A stretch of DNA of 35,249 nucleotides from JAHFIW01 sp035495855 (GCA_035495855.1 DATJFD010000049.1:1-35249), one strand, 5' to 3'. Numbered from the stretch's first letter, positions 12,955-20,265 are shown. The notes: generated by a model from the letters alone, not told the origin. Made by a program: numbers and translations.

Positions 12955-14019
12955 TCAGGGCGACGCGAACAGCCGCTTGCCGGTCTCCCAGAGCTCGGGA
13001 TGACCCTTGCCCTTGAGCCAGTACCACCACTCGATGCCCCAGAGGTAGGCCTCGGGAAAACCGGTCTTGCGCGCGAAGCGGACGTTCTCCTCGAGCCGCG
13101 TCGGGTTCATGAGCCGGAGCTGTTCGTCGATCGGCATGTTGGCGATGCCTTTCTCCGCCCACGGTTCGGCCTGCAGCTCGCTGATGATGGCGCGGTCGAC
13201 GAGCGTGGAGACCGCGGTGTAGCGGCGCGCGTACGTCCGCGGGGAGATGGGCCAGTAGAAGTAGCCGATGTAGCGGTCCCAGACCGTGCGGTAGGTGCTG
13301 ATGCCGAGGATGTCGGCGATGCCCGCGACCTGCAGCCATGACGACAGCTCCCCGCTTTCGGTGATCATGATCGGCCGCTGGTCGAGCGCGCGGACCACGG
13401 CGACCTCGCGTTTCAGGAACTCCCGGTCGGGCGGCGGGCAGGTCCCGAACTGGAAGAACGGCTCGTTCTCGACCTGCCAGGTGACGACCGCCGGGTCCGA
13501 CGCATAGTGACGGACGACCGCCTCGATCATCGAGAGGATGCGCGTCTGGACGAGGCTTTCGTTCATGCCCTCGGTCCAGGCGGGCGCGTGGCACTCCGGC
13601 CAGCGCGGAAGCTTGCGCCCGACGGCGAGGATGACCTTGGCGCCGCGCTTCGACGCCTGCCCGACCTGCCAGTCGACGTTCGCGAAATTATAGACGCCGG
13701 GCTCCGGCTCGATGTCGTTCCAGTACGCGGGGATGCGGAAGTTGCGCACGCCGAGGTCGTCGAGCGAGGCGAGATAGGCCTGCTTCCAGTCGAGACCGAG
13801 GCTCTCCGCGTACGGCTTCGAGAACGTCGCGCCGAGGACGATCGGCGCCTCCTCCAGGCCGAGGTTCTCCTTCACGACGTCGATGAAGAAGAGCCCGACG
13901 AGGAGCGCGACGAACACGAGCGCCGCGAGCCCGATGCCCTGGCGTTCGGTCGCCTTCGATGCGTCTTCGGAGGCCGGCGCGGCGGCCGGCGGCGATGCGT
14001 TCTTCCTGCGCTGCTGCAT
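12955..14019 (-). CDS. Membrane-anchored clan-A glycosidase-like protein, paralogue 2
   Basis: 354 residues. A basic, Ala/Pro/Ser-rich cytoplasmic head (1-28) precedes a membrane segment at about 29-46. The barrel shows RIPAYWNDIEP, WQVENEPF with acid/base Glu186 in the classical NEP context, and IISELQAEPW with candidate nucleophile Glu281. Paralogue 1 has NES instead of NEP, so this copy looks closer to the ancestral active site. It is the first gene of the operon that continues with paralogue 1 and probably NlpC/P60, suggesting envelope-glycan remodelling. The ATG at 14019 coincides with the predicted transcription start, so the message would be leaderless. Confidence 0.78.
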   Translation of the reverse strand: MQQRRKNASPPAAAPASEDASKATERQGIGLAALVFVALLVGLFFIDVVKENLGLEEAPIVLGATFSKPYAESLGLDWKQAYLASLDDLGVRNFRIPAYWNDIEPEPGVYNFANVDWQVGQASKRGAKVILAVGRKLPRWPECHAPAWTEGMNESLVQTRILSMIEAVVRHYASDPAVVTWQVENEPFFQFGTCPPPDREFLKREVAVVRALDQRPIMITESGELSSWLQVAGIADILGISTYRTVWDRYIGYFYWPISPRTYARRYTAVSTLVDRAIISELQAEPWAEKGIANMPIDEQLRLMNPTRLEENVRFARKTGFPEAYLWGIEWWYWLKGKGHPELWETGKRLFASP

Positions 14020-14025
14020 GGTCCG

Positions 14026-14031
14026 AGTATA
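14026..14031 (-). promoter_or_regulatory. Extended -10 promoter, leaderless, of the glycosidase-like operon
   Basis: Minus strand TGGTATACT, an extended -10. Six bases separate TATACT from the ATG, placing the predicted start on the A of the ATG at 14019. No good -35 is seen at 17 nt, as expected for an extended -10 promoter. Confidence 0.6.
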
Positions 14032-14042
14032 CCATGGTAGGA

Positions 14043-14071
14043 TTGACAAATCGCTCATTTTGGGCTACGCA
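14043..14071 (+). promoter_or_regulatory. Promoter of the trypsin-like protease gene
   Basis: Perfect -35 TTGACA (14043-14048), 17-nt spacer and a weak -10 TACGCA (14066-14071). The leader of about 30 nt carries AAGGAG ahead of the ATG at 14109. The 20 bases ending at the -35 (14029-14048) resemble 3209-3228 and contain the perfect palindrome TACCATGGTA. Confidence 0.45.
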
Positions 14072-14108
14072 GACAACAAGGTCTTTTGACGAAAAAGGAG
14101 TAGGGCCA

Positions 14109-14885
14109 ATGGTCAGCCATCGCGCGTTCGCTCTGTTTACCAGGGCCGCCGTGGCGTTCCTGGTCTGTCTCACCTTCGTGTCCTGCGCTGCGGCGCAGCA
14201 GCTCCATCCCTGCATCGAGTCCCATCCGGCGATCACCCCGCCGGACCCCTGCGCCGACGCCCCCCGCGGCGGCCGGGACGCCTGCATGGCGTACGTGCGC
14301 CGGGCCTTCGGCTCGACGGTGTTCATCCACGTAAGCCGTTACACGGCGGCGGACGGCATGTCCTACGGCGCCGGCACCGGCGAGGTCATCGACGACCGCG
14401 GCACGGTGCTCACCGCCTACCATGTCGTGCAGAACGCGCGGCTCGTGGTGGTCGGCACGCGCCGGCTCTCCGACAGCGGCAGGGATGTCGTGCGCGATCG
14501 CGACATCCCGATGGAGGTCGTCGCCACGGCGCCGGCGCTCGACGTCGCGCTCCTGCGCCCGGCCGAGACCGCCGAGGTCTCGAACCTTCCCAGGCCGTTC
14601 GTCGTGCGACGCGCGGCGCCCGTGGCAGGCGAGCGACTCTGGCATTTCGGCAACGTGAGCTTCTGGTCGCACGGCACGGTCGAGGCGACCTCCGTCACCT
14701 ACGACGGCACCGCGGGACTGACGAGGGTCAGCTTCGCCTGCCGGCATGGCGACTCCGGCGGCCCGTTCGTCGACGCGGAAGGCAGGCTCGTCGGCGTCCT
14801 CCTCAAGAAGGACGGCGGCGAAGGCGAAGGCCACACCTTCTACATGCCCGTCGGCACCGCGCTCGACGCGCTCGGCTATCACTGA
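14109..14885 (+). CDS. Exported trypsin-like serine protease (S1)
   Basis: 258 residues. A signal sequence ends near residue 28; TFVSC at 22-26 is an imperfect lipobox, so it may be a lipoprotein. The catalytic triad is clear: His105 (LTAYHVV), Asp145 (ALDVALLR) and Ser216 (GDSGGP). No PDZ domain follows, unlike DegP/HtrA. Extra cysteines at 35, 48, 59 and 211 may form disulfides. Shine-Dalgarno AAGGAG precedes the ATG. It is divergent from the glycosidase-like operon and shares a motif with the C39-like peptidase promoter, suggesting joint control of secreted hydrolases. A terminator directly follows. Confidence 0.9.
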   Translation: MVSHRAFALFTRAAVAFLVCLTFVSCAAAQQLHPCIESHPAITPPDPCADAPRGGRDACMAYVRRAFGSTVFIHVSRYTAADGMSYGAGTGEVIDDRGTVLTAYHVVQNARLVVVGTRRLSDSGRDVVRDRDIPMEVVATAPALDVALLRPAETAEVSNLPRPFVVRRAAPVAGERLWHFGNVSFWSHGTVEATSVTYDGTAGLTRVSFACRHGDSGGPFVDAEGRLVGVLLKKDGGEGEGHTFYMPVGTALDALGYH

Positions 14886-14889
14886 TCGC

Positions 14890-14916
14890 AGCCCCTCTCC
14901 GGAGGGGCTCTTTTTT
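14890..14916 (+). terminator. Intrinsic terminator of the serine protease gene
   Basis: AGCCCCTC, loop TCCG, GAGGGGCT, then C and TTTTTT. Confidence 0.93.
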
Positions 14917-14919
14917 ACG

Positions 14920-14941
14920 AAAAAACCGGCCTGCCGGCCGG
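14920..14941 (-). terminator. Intrinsic terminator of the small secreted protein gene
   Basis: Minus strand: CCGGCC, loop GGCA, GGCCGG, TTTTTT. It lies back to back with the protease terminator, one for each convergent gene. Confidence 0.9.
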
Positions 14942-14949
14942 CGTGAACG

Positions 14950-15195
14950 TCATTCCCTTCGGCACTCCTCCGGGCCGCCTCCTCCCGTGCTGCCGCCGGT
15001 ACCGACGGCCCGCGCCTCGTCGGCGGGGTCGCCTTCCGCGGCGATGCCGGCGCCCGCGTCCGGCGCATCGTCGTCCGAGAAAGCCTCGCCGGCGCGCGGC
15101 GGGCAGGGTGAGCCGCCGCCGTGGCCGCAGTCGGCGGCCATGAGCAGGGGCAGGGAGAGGAGCAGTGCGAGAACGGTCTTCTTGTGCGCGAACAT
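14950..15195 (-). CDS. Small secreted Gly/Ala/Asp-rich protein
   Basis: 81 residues. The signal sequence MFAHKKTVLALLLSLPLLMA leads into a low-complexity acidic, Gly-rich region with Cys at 23, 31 and 78. LMAADC is close to, but not, a lipobox (Asp at -1), so a lipoprotein is possible but unproven. A good Shine-Dalgarno (GGAGG, 6-7 nt before the ATG) and a dedicated terminator argue that it is real despite its size. I recognise no family. Confidence 0.75.
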   Translation of the reverse strand: MFAHKKTVLALLLSLPLLMAADCGHGGGSPCPPRAGEAFSDDDAPDAGAGIAAEGDPADEARAVGTGGSTGGGGPEECRRE

Positions 15196-15257
15196 CCTTG
15201 ACCTCCGGTAAGCAAGAAGGAACGGACCGCCCACTCCACCGCGTTCCAGCGCCGGCG

Positions 15258-16130
15258 TCAAGGGCCGAGAGGCTTCCGCGCCAGCATCGTGAACTCGTAC
15301 GGCAGCGCGGACGCGAGCCGAAGCGCGAGCGCGTACGGCGGCGACAAGTCGCGCATGTTCCGGACGGGGATCGAGTAGCCGTGGAAGGAGACGGGTTCGA
15401 GGCCCGTCTCCCGCGCGAGGCGCGCCAGGCCGCCGCGGGTGAAAAGATGGAGATGCTCGACGCCGTCGCCGTAGACGCGCCACAGCGGGTAGCGCCAGCG
15501 GCCGCCTGTCGCGACGGCCGCGAATTCCGCCGCGGCGAGGAGCGGCGAGGACGCGTCGGGCGTGCCGATGGCGGCGACGCCGCCGGGCGCGAGCGCGCCC
15601 GCGACGGCGGACATGAAGCCGCGCGGATCGGCGACGTGCTCGATGGTGTCGTACGACGCGACCGCGCCGAACGCGCCGGGCGCCGTCATGCCGGGACCGA
15701 ACGCGCCCGTCGCGACGTCCAGCCCGAACTTCTCGCGGGCGTACGCCGCGCCATGCGGGTTCATCTCGATGCCGGACGCCGCGTAGCCCGCTTTGGCCGC
15801 GAGGTCGAGAAAGACGCCCCGCGCGCAGCCGACCTCCAAAAGACGCGCGGGCGGCGGAGCCAGGTCGGCGATGGCCGCCAGGCGCTGGCGGTACGACGCG
15901 ATGATGGGAGAAGCGGGATCGTACCCGACGCGGAGATCATCGTGCAGCGCGGCGAGGTCCTCCGCGTAGTAGGCCTCCCGGCCGTAGCGCGCGGCGAGCT
16001 CGCGCTCGTCGGGGAACGGCGCGAGCGTGCGGTGGCCGCAACCGCACCGCAAGACGGTCCTTCCGGTGTCGGGGAACGCGCAGAGCGCGCGCATGGCGCG
16101 GCCGCAGACGACGCATGAGGTCGTTCTCAT
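15258..16130 (-). CDS. Class I SAM-dependent methyltransferase with N-terminal zinc ribbon
   Basis: 290 residues from the ATG at 16130. Cys6-x2-Cys9 and Cys29-x-Cys31 form a zinc-ribbon-like knuckle. The Rossmann core has motif I LLEVGCARG (97-105), acidic IEMNP (121-125) and YDTIEHVADP (160-169), as in Methyltransf_23-type enzymes that modify lipids, quinones or sugar nucleotides. The conserved aromatic C-terminal part (VEHLHLFTRGGL) fits the group. The substrate cannot be told from context. The frame is open to 16169 through a GTG, but the extra residues are unlike the family start. No clear Shine-Dalgarno. Confidence 0.83.
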   Translation of the reverse strand: MRTTSCVVCGRAMRALCAFPDTGRTVLRCGCGHRTLAPFPDERELAARYGREAYYAEDLAALHDDLRVGYDPASPIIASYRQRLAAIADLAPPPARLLEVGCARGVFLDLAAKAGYAASGIEMNPHGAAYAREKFGLDVATGAFGPGMTAPGAFGAVASYDTIEHVADPRGFMSAVAGALAPGGVAAIGTPDASSPLLAAAEFAAVATGGRWRYPLWRVYGDGVEHLHLFTRGGLARLARETGLEPVSFHGYSIPVRNMRDLSPPYALALRLASALPYEFTMLARKPLGP

Positions 16131-16191
16131 AGCGCCCGAACCGTACCGCAGGCCGCCGCCGAGGTCCACATGGCGGTCGGAAGCCCGCGCA

Positions 16192-16234
16192 TGGTATGAT
16201 GCGGCAGATGGCCCGCGCTGCGCGGGACCTTTGA
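16192..16234 (+). promoter_or_regulatory. Extended -10 promoter plus possible 8-codon leader ORF
   Basis: TGGTATGAT is an extended -10 (TATGAT at 16195-16200), predicting a start near 16207. An ATG at 16208 opens a mini-ORF MARAARDL ending in TGA at 16232-16234, 14 nt before the next gene. A CCCGC/GCGGG hairpin lies inside the mini-ORF. A leaderless regulatory peptide is possible; so is chance. Confidence 0.35.
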
Positions 16235-16248
16235 AACTTCATTAAACT

Positions 16249-16737
16249 ATGCCGCCGAAGAAAAGTCCGCAAGGAAACTTTCCGAAGGCCGCTCCGATGA
16301 TCGCACTGCTCGTCGGGCTCGTCCTTTCCGCGTATAACTTATCGCTGATGACCTCGACGACCGGCCGAGCCGACGGCATGGGCGCCGCGTTCGCCGATTC
16401 GCAGCGCAACTACGCGGACCGCCGCGTGCAGCCCGCGCCGCCGGCCCCGCCCGCGCCCACGTGCGCCGAGCCCGCGCCGCCCGTCCTCTACTCCGTCGTG
16501 AAGTACCGCGAGGGAGAGGAAGCGACGCTGCGCGCGAACCTCGCCGAGCCGCTGCTCGCCTACTACGCCGGCAAGCAGCCCTCGCTCTCTGCCGTGCTCA
16601 TCGAGCGGAAGAACGCGTCCTCGAAGGACGTGAACGTCCGGCTGTTCTTCGCGGACGGCACGGAGACCTCTTACCTCTGGCCGAGCACGCACTCGCAGGA
16701 CGGCATGTGGACGCCTCCCGAGATGATGACGCCCTGA
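16249..16737 (+). CDS. Membrane-anchored hypothetical protein
   Basis: 162 residues. The basic head MPPKKSPQGNFPK is followed by a membrane segment (about 17-33), a Pro/Ala linker with PAPPAPPAPT (about 62-80) and a C-terminal globular part of about 80 residues with SVVKYREGEEATLRANL and SSKDVNVRLFFADGTE. One Cys lies at the linker edge. I recognise no family. No Shine-Dalgarno precedes the ATG; a possible leader peptide lies upstream. It has its own strong bidirectional terminator. Confidence 0.72.
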   Translation: MPPKKSPQGNFPKAAPMIALLVGLVLSAYNLSLMTSTTGRADGMGAAFADSQRNYADRRVQPAPPAPPAPTCAEPAPPVLYSVVKYREGEEATLRANLAEPLLAYYAGKQPSLSAVLIERKNASSKDVNVRLFFADGTETSYLWPSTHSQDGMWTPPEMMTP

Positions 16738-16750
16738 CGAAAAAGAAAAC

Positions 16751-16777
16751 GACCCCGGCCTGACGGCCGGGGTCTTT
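16751..16777. terminator. Bidirectional intrinsic terminator
   Basis: GACCCCGGCC, loop TGAC, GGCCGGGGTC: a perfect 10-bp stem. TTTCG follows on the plus strand, and on the minus strand CG and TTTTC follow. It lies between convergent genes ending at 16737 and 16783. Confidence 0.88.
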
Positions 16778-16782
16778 CGTGG

Positions 16783-17313
16783 TCATCGCTTCGGCCTGGA
16801 CCAACGGTCCAGGTCGTTGAAGTACGCGGTCATGTAACCGAGGGCGCGGCCGAGACGCAGCGCTCCGAACTGGAGCAACAGCATCGCCGCGAGGAGCGGC
16901 CACGACCACCAGTAGTGGTACGTCGGGAACGGCCCGTGGTAGATCGGCCCTGTCAGCCACTCGATGTACCCGTTCATCATGAAGTCGTTGCCCGACCGCG
17001 AGGGATCGAACGGGTGCTTCATGACGTCGAAGTACGACAGCAGCTCGAACGTCCAGAAGCCGAACAGGAAGGCATACTGCAGGACGTCGATCGTCCGGCG
17101 GCGCTTCTTGAACTGCTCCCATGCGAGCTTGCGGCCCTTGCGGGTAGCCAGGCCGGCGAGGACGGAGACGAGCCCGACGATGAGCATCGTCGGGGGATCG
17201 ACCAGGAACGTGTGCAGCCGGCCCGATCGCGCGCGGGCCGGCTCCATCCGTTGCTGCGTGAACCCCCACGCGAACATGAGGCAGACGAACAGCAGCGTGG
17301 CGAACGGGATCAT
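16783..17313 (-). CDS. Polytopic membrane protein of unknown function
   Basis: 176 residues with about four hydrophobic segments (roughly 2-18, 42-60, 78-95, 130-150). Aromatic loops (PIYHGPFPTYHYWWSWP) and a Cys-poor sequence are notable. Its ATG overlaps the SDR stop (ATGA at 17310-17313), so translation is coupled and the two probably act together, perhaps on a membrane lipid or isoprenoid. I recognise no family; no catalytic motif can be claimed. Confidence 0.75.
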   Translation of the reverse strand: MIPFATLLFVCLMFAWGFTQQRMEPARARSGRLHTFLVDPPTMLIVGLVSVLAGLATRKGRKLAWEQFKKRRRTIDVLQYAFLFGFWTFELLSYFDVMKHPFDPSRSGNDFMMNGYIEWLTGPIYHGPFPTYHYWWSWPLLAAMLLLQFGALRLGRALGYMTAYFNDLDRWSRPKR

Positions 17314-18353
17314 AGCCAACCTTCCTTTTCGTACCAGTCGATCGTCGAGAGAAGGCCCTTGAGCGAGTCCGGATGCTTCGGCGTCCAGCCGAGCGCCTTG
17401 ATCTTGGAGGCGTCGAGCATGGCGTCGTAGGCGAGCAGATCGGTCATCTCCGCGTTCACGCCGGAGATGCGTCCCTTCTTGGACGCCTTCTTGCCGAGGT
17501 TGCCGACGAAGAAACGCATGATGCCGATCGGCAGGTTCCCCGGGATGAGCGGGAAGCCGAGCCGTTCCGCGCACGTGCGCATCAGGTCCGCGGTGGCGTA
17601 CGAGGAGTCGTCGTTCACGTTGTAGATCTCCCCCGCCGCTTCGACGCGGCGCGAGAGGAACAGCGCGGAACGGCAGACGTCCTCGACGTGGATCATGCCG
17701 GCGCGGGTGCTGCCGGAGCCGAAGTAGAACGGCCCCATGCCGCCGCGCGCGCACATGATGATCGACATGGCGACGCCGTACCTGCTGCGCGGCCCGTAGA
17801 CGCCGCACGGACGGATGACCGTCACTTGCAAGCCGCGGCGGGCGCCCGTCTCGAGGACGAGGCGTTCCTCCATGTACTTGGTCGTGAGGTAGCCGCCCTT
17901 GGGGTTCACGGGCGACGTCTCCTTGGCCGGCGACTCCTTGTCGAAGTCGTAGACGCCGGCCGCTCCCCAGACGACCATCCGCTTCGGCCGCTCCGACCGG
18001 GAGGTCAGCGCGTCGAGGAGGTTGAGCGTGCCGAGGACGTTCACGTCGAACAGGTCCTTGTAGGCGGCGCTGTAGTCGAACAGCCCCGCGATGTGGAACA
18101 CGTAGTCGAAGTCTTCGTCGCCGGCGAGCGCGGCGACCTGGGAACGGTCCCGGAGGTCGCACTGCCGGTAGACGAAGCGCTGCCCGGGCAGCTGCATCGG
18201 GGGCCGGACGGCCGGCGACGGACCGATGTCGGTCGCGAGGACGTCGTAGCCCCTTTCCGCAAGCAGCTCGAGCATGTGGGTGCCCATGAAACCGTTCGCC
18301 CCCGTGACGAGGGCGTTCGGCCGCGTGGTGCGCTGGCCATCGTTGTTTTCCAC
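17310..18353 (-). CDS. Extended SDR (NAD-dependent epimerase/dehydratase family)
   Basis: 347 residues from a GTG at 18353 with AGGAG 7 nt upstream. The NAD motif TGANGFMG is at 17-24, the acidic DI at 42-43, and the catalytic pair Tyr155-x3-Lys159 in GGYLTTKY. The Ser/Thr that normally completes the triad is replaced: the SSxxVYG-like segment reads VVWGAAGVYD (Ala131). The protein has the general look of 3-beta-hydroxysteroid-dehydrogenase/isomerase-like or nucleotide-sugar SDRs. It is co-translated with a membrane protein, which hints at a lipid substrate. The missing Ser makes the exact reaction uncertain. A hairpin-rich leader lies upstream. Confidence 0.83.
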   Translation of the reverse strand: MENNDGQRTTRPNALVTGANGFMGTHMLELLAERGYDVLATDIGPSPAVRPPMQLPGQRFVYRQCDLRDRSQVAALAGDEDFDYVFHIAGLFDYSAAYKDLFDVNVLGTLNLLDALTSRSERPKRMVVWGAAGVYDFDKESPAKETSPVNPKGGYLTTKYMEERLVLETGARRGLQVTVIRPCGVYGPRSRYGVAMSIIMCARGGMGPFYFGSGSTRAGMIHVEDVCRSALFLSRRVEAAGEIYNVNDDSSYATADLMRTCAERLGFPLIPGNLPIGIMRFFVGNLGKKASKKGRISGVNAEMTDLLAYDAMLDASKIKALGWTPKHPDSLKGLLSTIDWYEKEGWL

Positions 18354-18441
18354 CGGCAGCTCCTTTCGATCAGGCTAATGCCGTGTTGAGAAAATGAACA
18401 CGCCTGCACTTTACGCAGGGGGGAGGGGCTGTCAACCGGGC

Positions 18442-18565
18442 GTACAACAGTAAACAGTACCCAGTACACAGTACTCAGAGATCGCAGGTCGGCGCGCAGC
18501 GCGTACTGGGTACTGGGTACTGGGTACCGTGTACTGAGTACTCTGTCCTGTGTACTGTGTACTCG
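18442..18565. repeat. Heptanucleotide array F: 5 + 9 units in inverted arms
   Basis: The left arm (18442-18476) repeats the AGTAC core: GTACAAC, AGTAAAC, AGTACCC, AGTACAC, AGTACTC. A 26-nt GC-rich centre follows. The right arm (18503-18565) has nine units: GTACTGG three times, then GTACCGT, GTACTGA, GTACTCT, GTCCTGT, GTACTGT, GTACTCG, ending one base before the NUDIX ATG at 18567. The arms are inverted relative to each other (CAGTAC versus GTACTG). The NUDIX gene has no Shine-Dalgarno. This is the longest array in the window. Confidence 0.88.
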
Positions 18566-18566
18566 T

Positions 18567-19241
18567 ATGGAGATCGTCCGCCGCATCGGCGAACAGAAAC
18601 CGTCCTACCGCTATGAAGACTTCCGGCTCGAACGGAAGGGATTCTTGAGCGTCTATTCGTTCCTGCTCGGCGGGGACGGCCGGCGCGACCTCATGGACCG
18701 CGGCGACGCCGTGGTGATCCTGCCGGTGAACCTCGCCAGGCGCGAGATCTACATGATCGAGCAGCCGCGTCACGTGAAGGCCTTCGCCGCGACGCCGGAA
18801 GGCCGCGCCGCGAAGGACGAGGCCGCGAAGGGAGGGACGGTCGCGCCGTTCGAGCTTCCGTCGGACGCCGTGACCGTGCTCGAACTGCCGGCCGGCATGA
18901 TCGATCCGGGGGAGACGCCGGCGCAGAGCGCGAGCCGCGAGCTGCAGGAGGAGACGGGCCTGGTCGTCGCGCCGGAAGCGCTCGTAAAGGTCGCGGCGTA
19001 CTATCCGTCGCTCGGCGGCACCGCGGAACGCATGACGGCCTTCATGGCCATGCTCTCGGACCTGCCGGTGACGGGCGCCGCGGACGGCGACGGCCACGAA
19101 CGCATCACCGTCTGGAAGATGAGCTTCGAAGAGGCTTGGGCGAACGTCGACTCGGGCCGCATCGAGACGGCCTCGTCGATGATCCTGCTCAGGGAACTCC
19201 GCATCATGGACCTCGAGGGCCGGCTCGACGCCCGACATTGA
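18567..19241 (+). CDS. NUDIX hydrolase, ADP-ribose pyrophosphatase-like
   Basis: 224 residues. The NUDIX box spans 110-132: Gly110, Glu116, Arg124-Glu125, Glu128-Glu129, ending ETGL, a full match to Gx5Ex7REUxEExGU. The N-terminal beta domain and ELPAGMIDPGE are typical of ADP-ribose or nucleotide-sugar pyrophosphatases (NudF-like). An insertion of about 25 residues before the box (EGRAAKDEAAKGGTVAPF) is unusual. The ATG immediately follows array F. It is followed by a HAD phosphatase gene after 89 nt, probably in the same transcript. Confidence 0.88.
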   Translation: MEIVRRIGEQKPSYRYEDFRLERKGFLSVYSFLLGGDGRRDLMDRGDAVVILPVNLARREIYMIEQPRHVKAFAATPEGRAAKDEAAKGGTVAPFELPSDAVTVLELPAGMIDPGETPAQSASRELQEETGLVVAPEALVKVAAYYPSLGGTAERMTAFMAMLSDLPVTGAADGDGHERITVWKMSFEEAWANVDSGRIETASSMILLRELRIMDLEGRLDARH

Positions 19242-19330
19242 CGCAAGGCGTCCCGGCTGGTACACAGAAACGTCCCGCCCTTCCGCGGGAGCGCACCTTT
19301 CAACGACACCGCAGCACCTGGAGGCCGCGC

Positions 19331-20113
19331 ATGGAAGAAGACAAGAAGACGACGAGGCCCGTCGCCGCATTCGATCTCGACGGCTCGCTCGTCCGCAAGC
19401 AGATCCTGGTGCTCCTCTACGAGGAATGCTTCGATCTGCAGATCTTCCGGCCCATCGCGCACAAGCGTTTCCGGAAGATCGCGCTCGAGCACCGGGACCG
19501 CAAGATCCCGTTCGAATCCTACGACCGGCAGATCATCGAGCTGTTCGTCGAGCGCATCAAGAAGCGCCGGAGGGACGACCTCGAGTTCGCCGCCGAGCAG
19601 GTCTACGAGAAGAACAAGGACTGGCTCTACGTGTTCTCGAAGACGCTGCTCGCTCGCCTCAAGCGGACGCACGAGTGCATCACCATCACCGGCGCCATGA
19701 CCGAAGTGGTCTCGAAGCTCGCGCCGTACTGGGGCTTCGAGCAATGGTACGCGACCGAGCTCGAGGTCGACGCGACCGGCTGCTATACCGGCCGCGACAA
19801 GGCGCTGCCCGTGGCCAACAAGCAGAGGGCGCTGCTCGACCACGTCGCCAAGGCCGGCGCCGACCTCGCGGATTCCGTCGCGCTCGGCGACACCGGGTCC
19901 GACATCCCGATGCTCTCGACGGTCGACTTCCCCATCGCCTTCAACCCGAACGAAGTGCTCGGGGACGAGGCGGAGAAGCGCGGCTGGCCCGTGGTCATCG
20001 AGCGGAAGGACCGCGTCTACGTGCTCGCCCACGGCACCGCCAAGACGTTCCGCGCCACGGACGCGGAAGCCGCGGTGACCTACCTCCTCGGGCTGCCGAA
20101 ACCGGCGAAGTGA
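19331..20113 (+). CDS. HAD-IB family phosphatase (SerB-like)
   Basis: 260 residues. Motif I DLDGS has nucleophile Asp15 and acid Asp17. Motif II Thr is in ITGAM, a Lys follows in the AxxKAxxLP region, and motif IV is GDTGSDIPML. A helical cap of about 100 residues sits between motifs I and II, as in HAD subclass IB (phosphoserine phosphatase and relatives). The substrate is unknown. Shine-Dalgarno CTGGAGG is 7 nt before the ATG at 19331. The 19242-19330 gap holds a small hairpin (TCCCGC...GCGGGA, 19273-19290) without a U-tract. A terminator follows the stop. Confidence 0.87.
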   Translation: MEEDKKTTRPVAAFDLDGSLVRKQILVLLYEECFDLQIFRPIAHKRFRKIALEHRDRKIPFESYDRQIIELFVERIKKRRRDDLEFAAEQVYEKNKDWLYVFSKTLLARLKRTHECITITGAMTEVVSKLAPYWGFEQWYATELEVDATGCYTGRDKALPVANKQRALLDHVAKAGADLADSVALGDTGSDIPMLSTVDFPIAFNPNEVLGDEAEKRGWPVVIERKDRVYVLAHGTAKTFRATDAEAAVTYLLGLPKPAK

Positions 20114-20116
20114 CAT

Positions 20117-20141
20117 GACCCCCTCTTGAGGGGTCTTTTTC
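20117..20141 (+). terminator. Intrinsic terminator of the NUDIX-HAD unit
   Basis: GACCCC, loop CTCTTGA, GGGGTC, TTTTT, starting 4 nt after the stop codon. Confidence 0.9.
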
Positions 20142-20176
20142 TTTGGCAGGGGTCAGAGCCCTGAAGCTCCAGCCGC

Positions 20177-20206
20177 AAAAAAGGCCGCCTCCGCAGAGCG
20201 GTCTTT
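20177..20206 (-). terminator. Orphan terminator-like hairpin
   Basis: Minus strand: GACCGC, 9-nt loop, GCGGCC, TTTTTT. No minus-strand gene ends here, so it is either a remnant, an insulator against antisense transcription, or (weaker) a second plus-strand terminator. The rest of 20147-20265 shows nothing I can name. Confidence 0.45.
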
Positions 20207-20265
20207 CGTCCACCATGGCGGCGAGCAGCGTGAAAGCGTCCTCCAGAAAGTCGAGGAACGGGATT

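Noticed and set aside
2819..18565. Arrays as CRISPR loci or as transposon ends
   Set aside because: Units are 7 nt with no spacers, no Cas genes, no transposase, and each locus has a different word.
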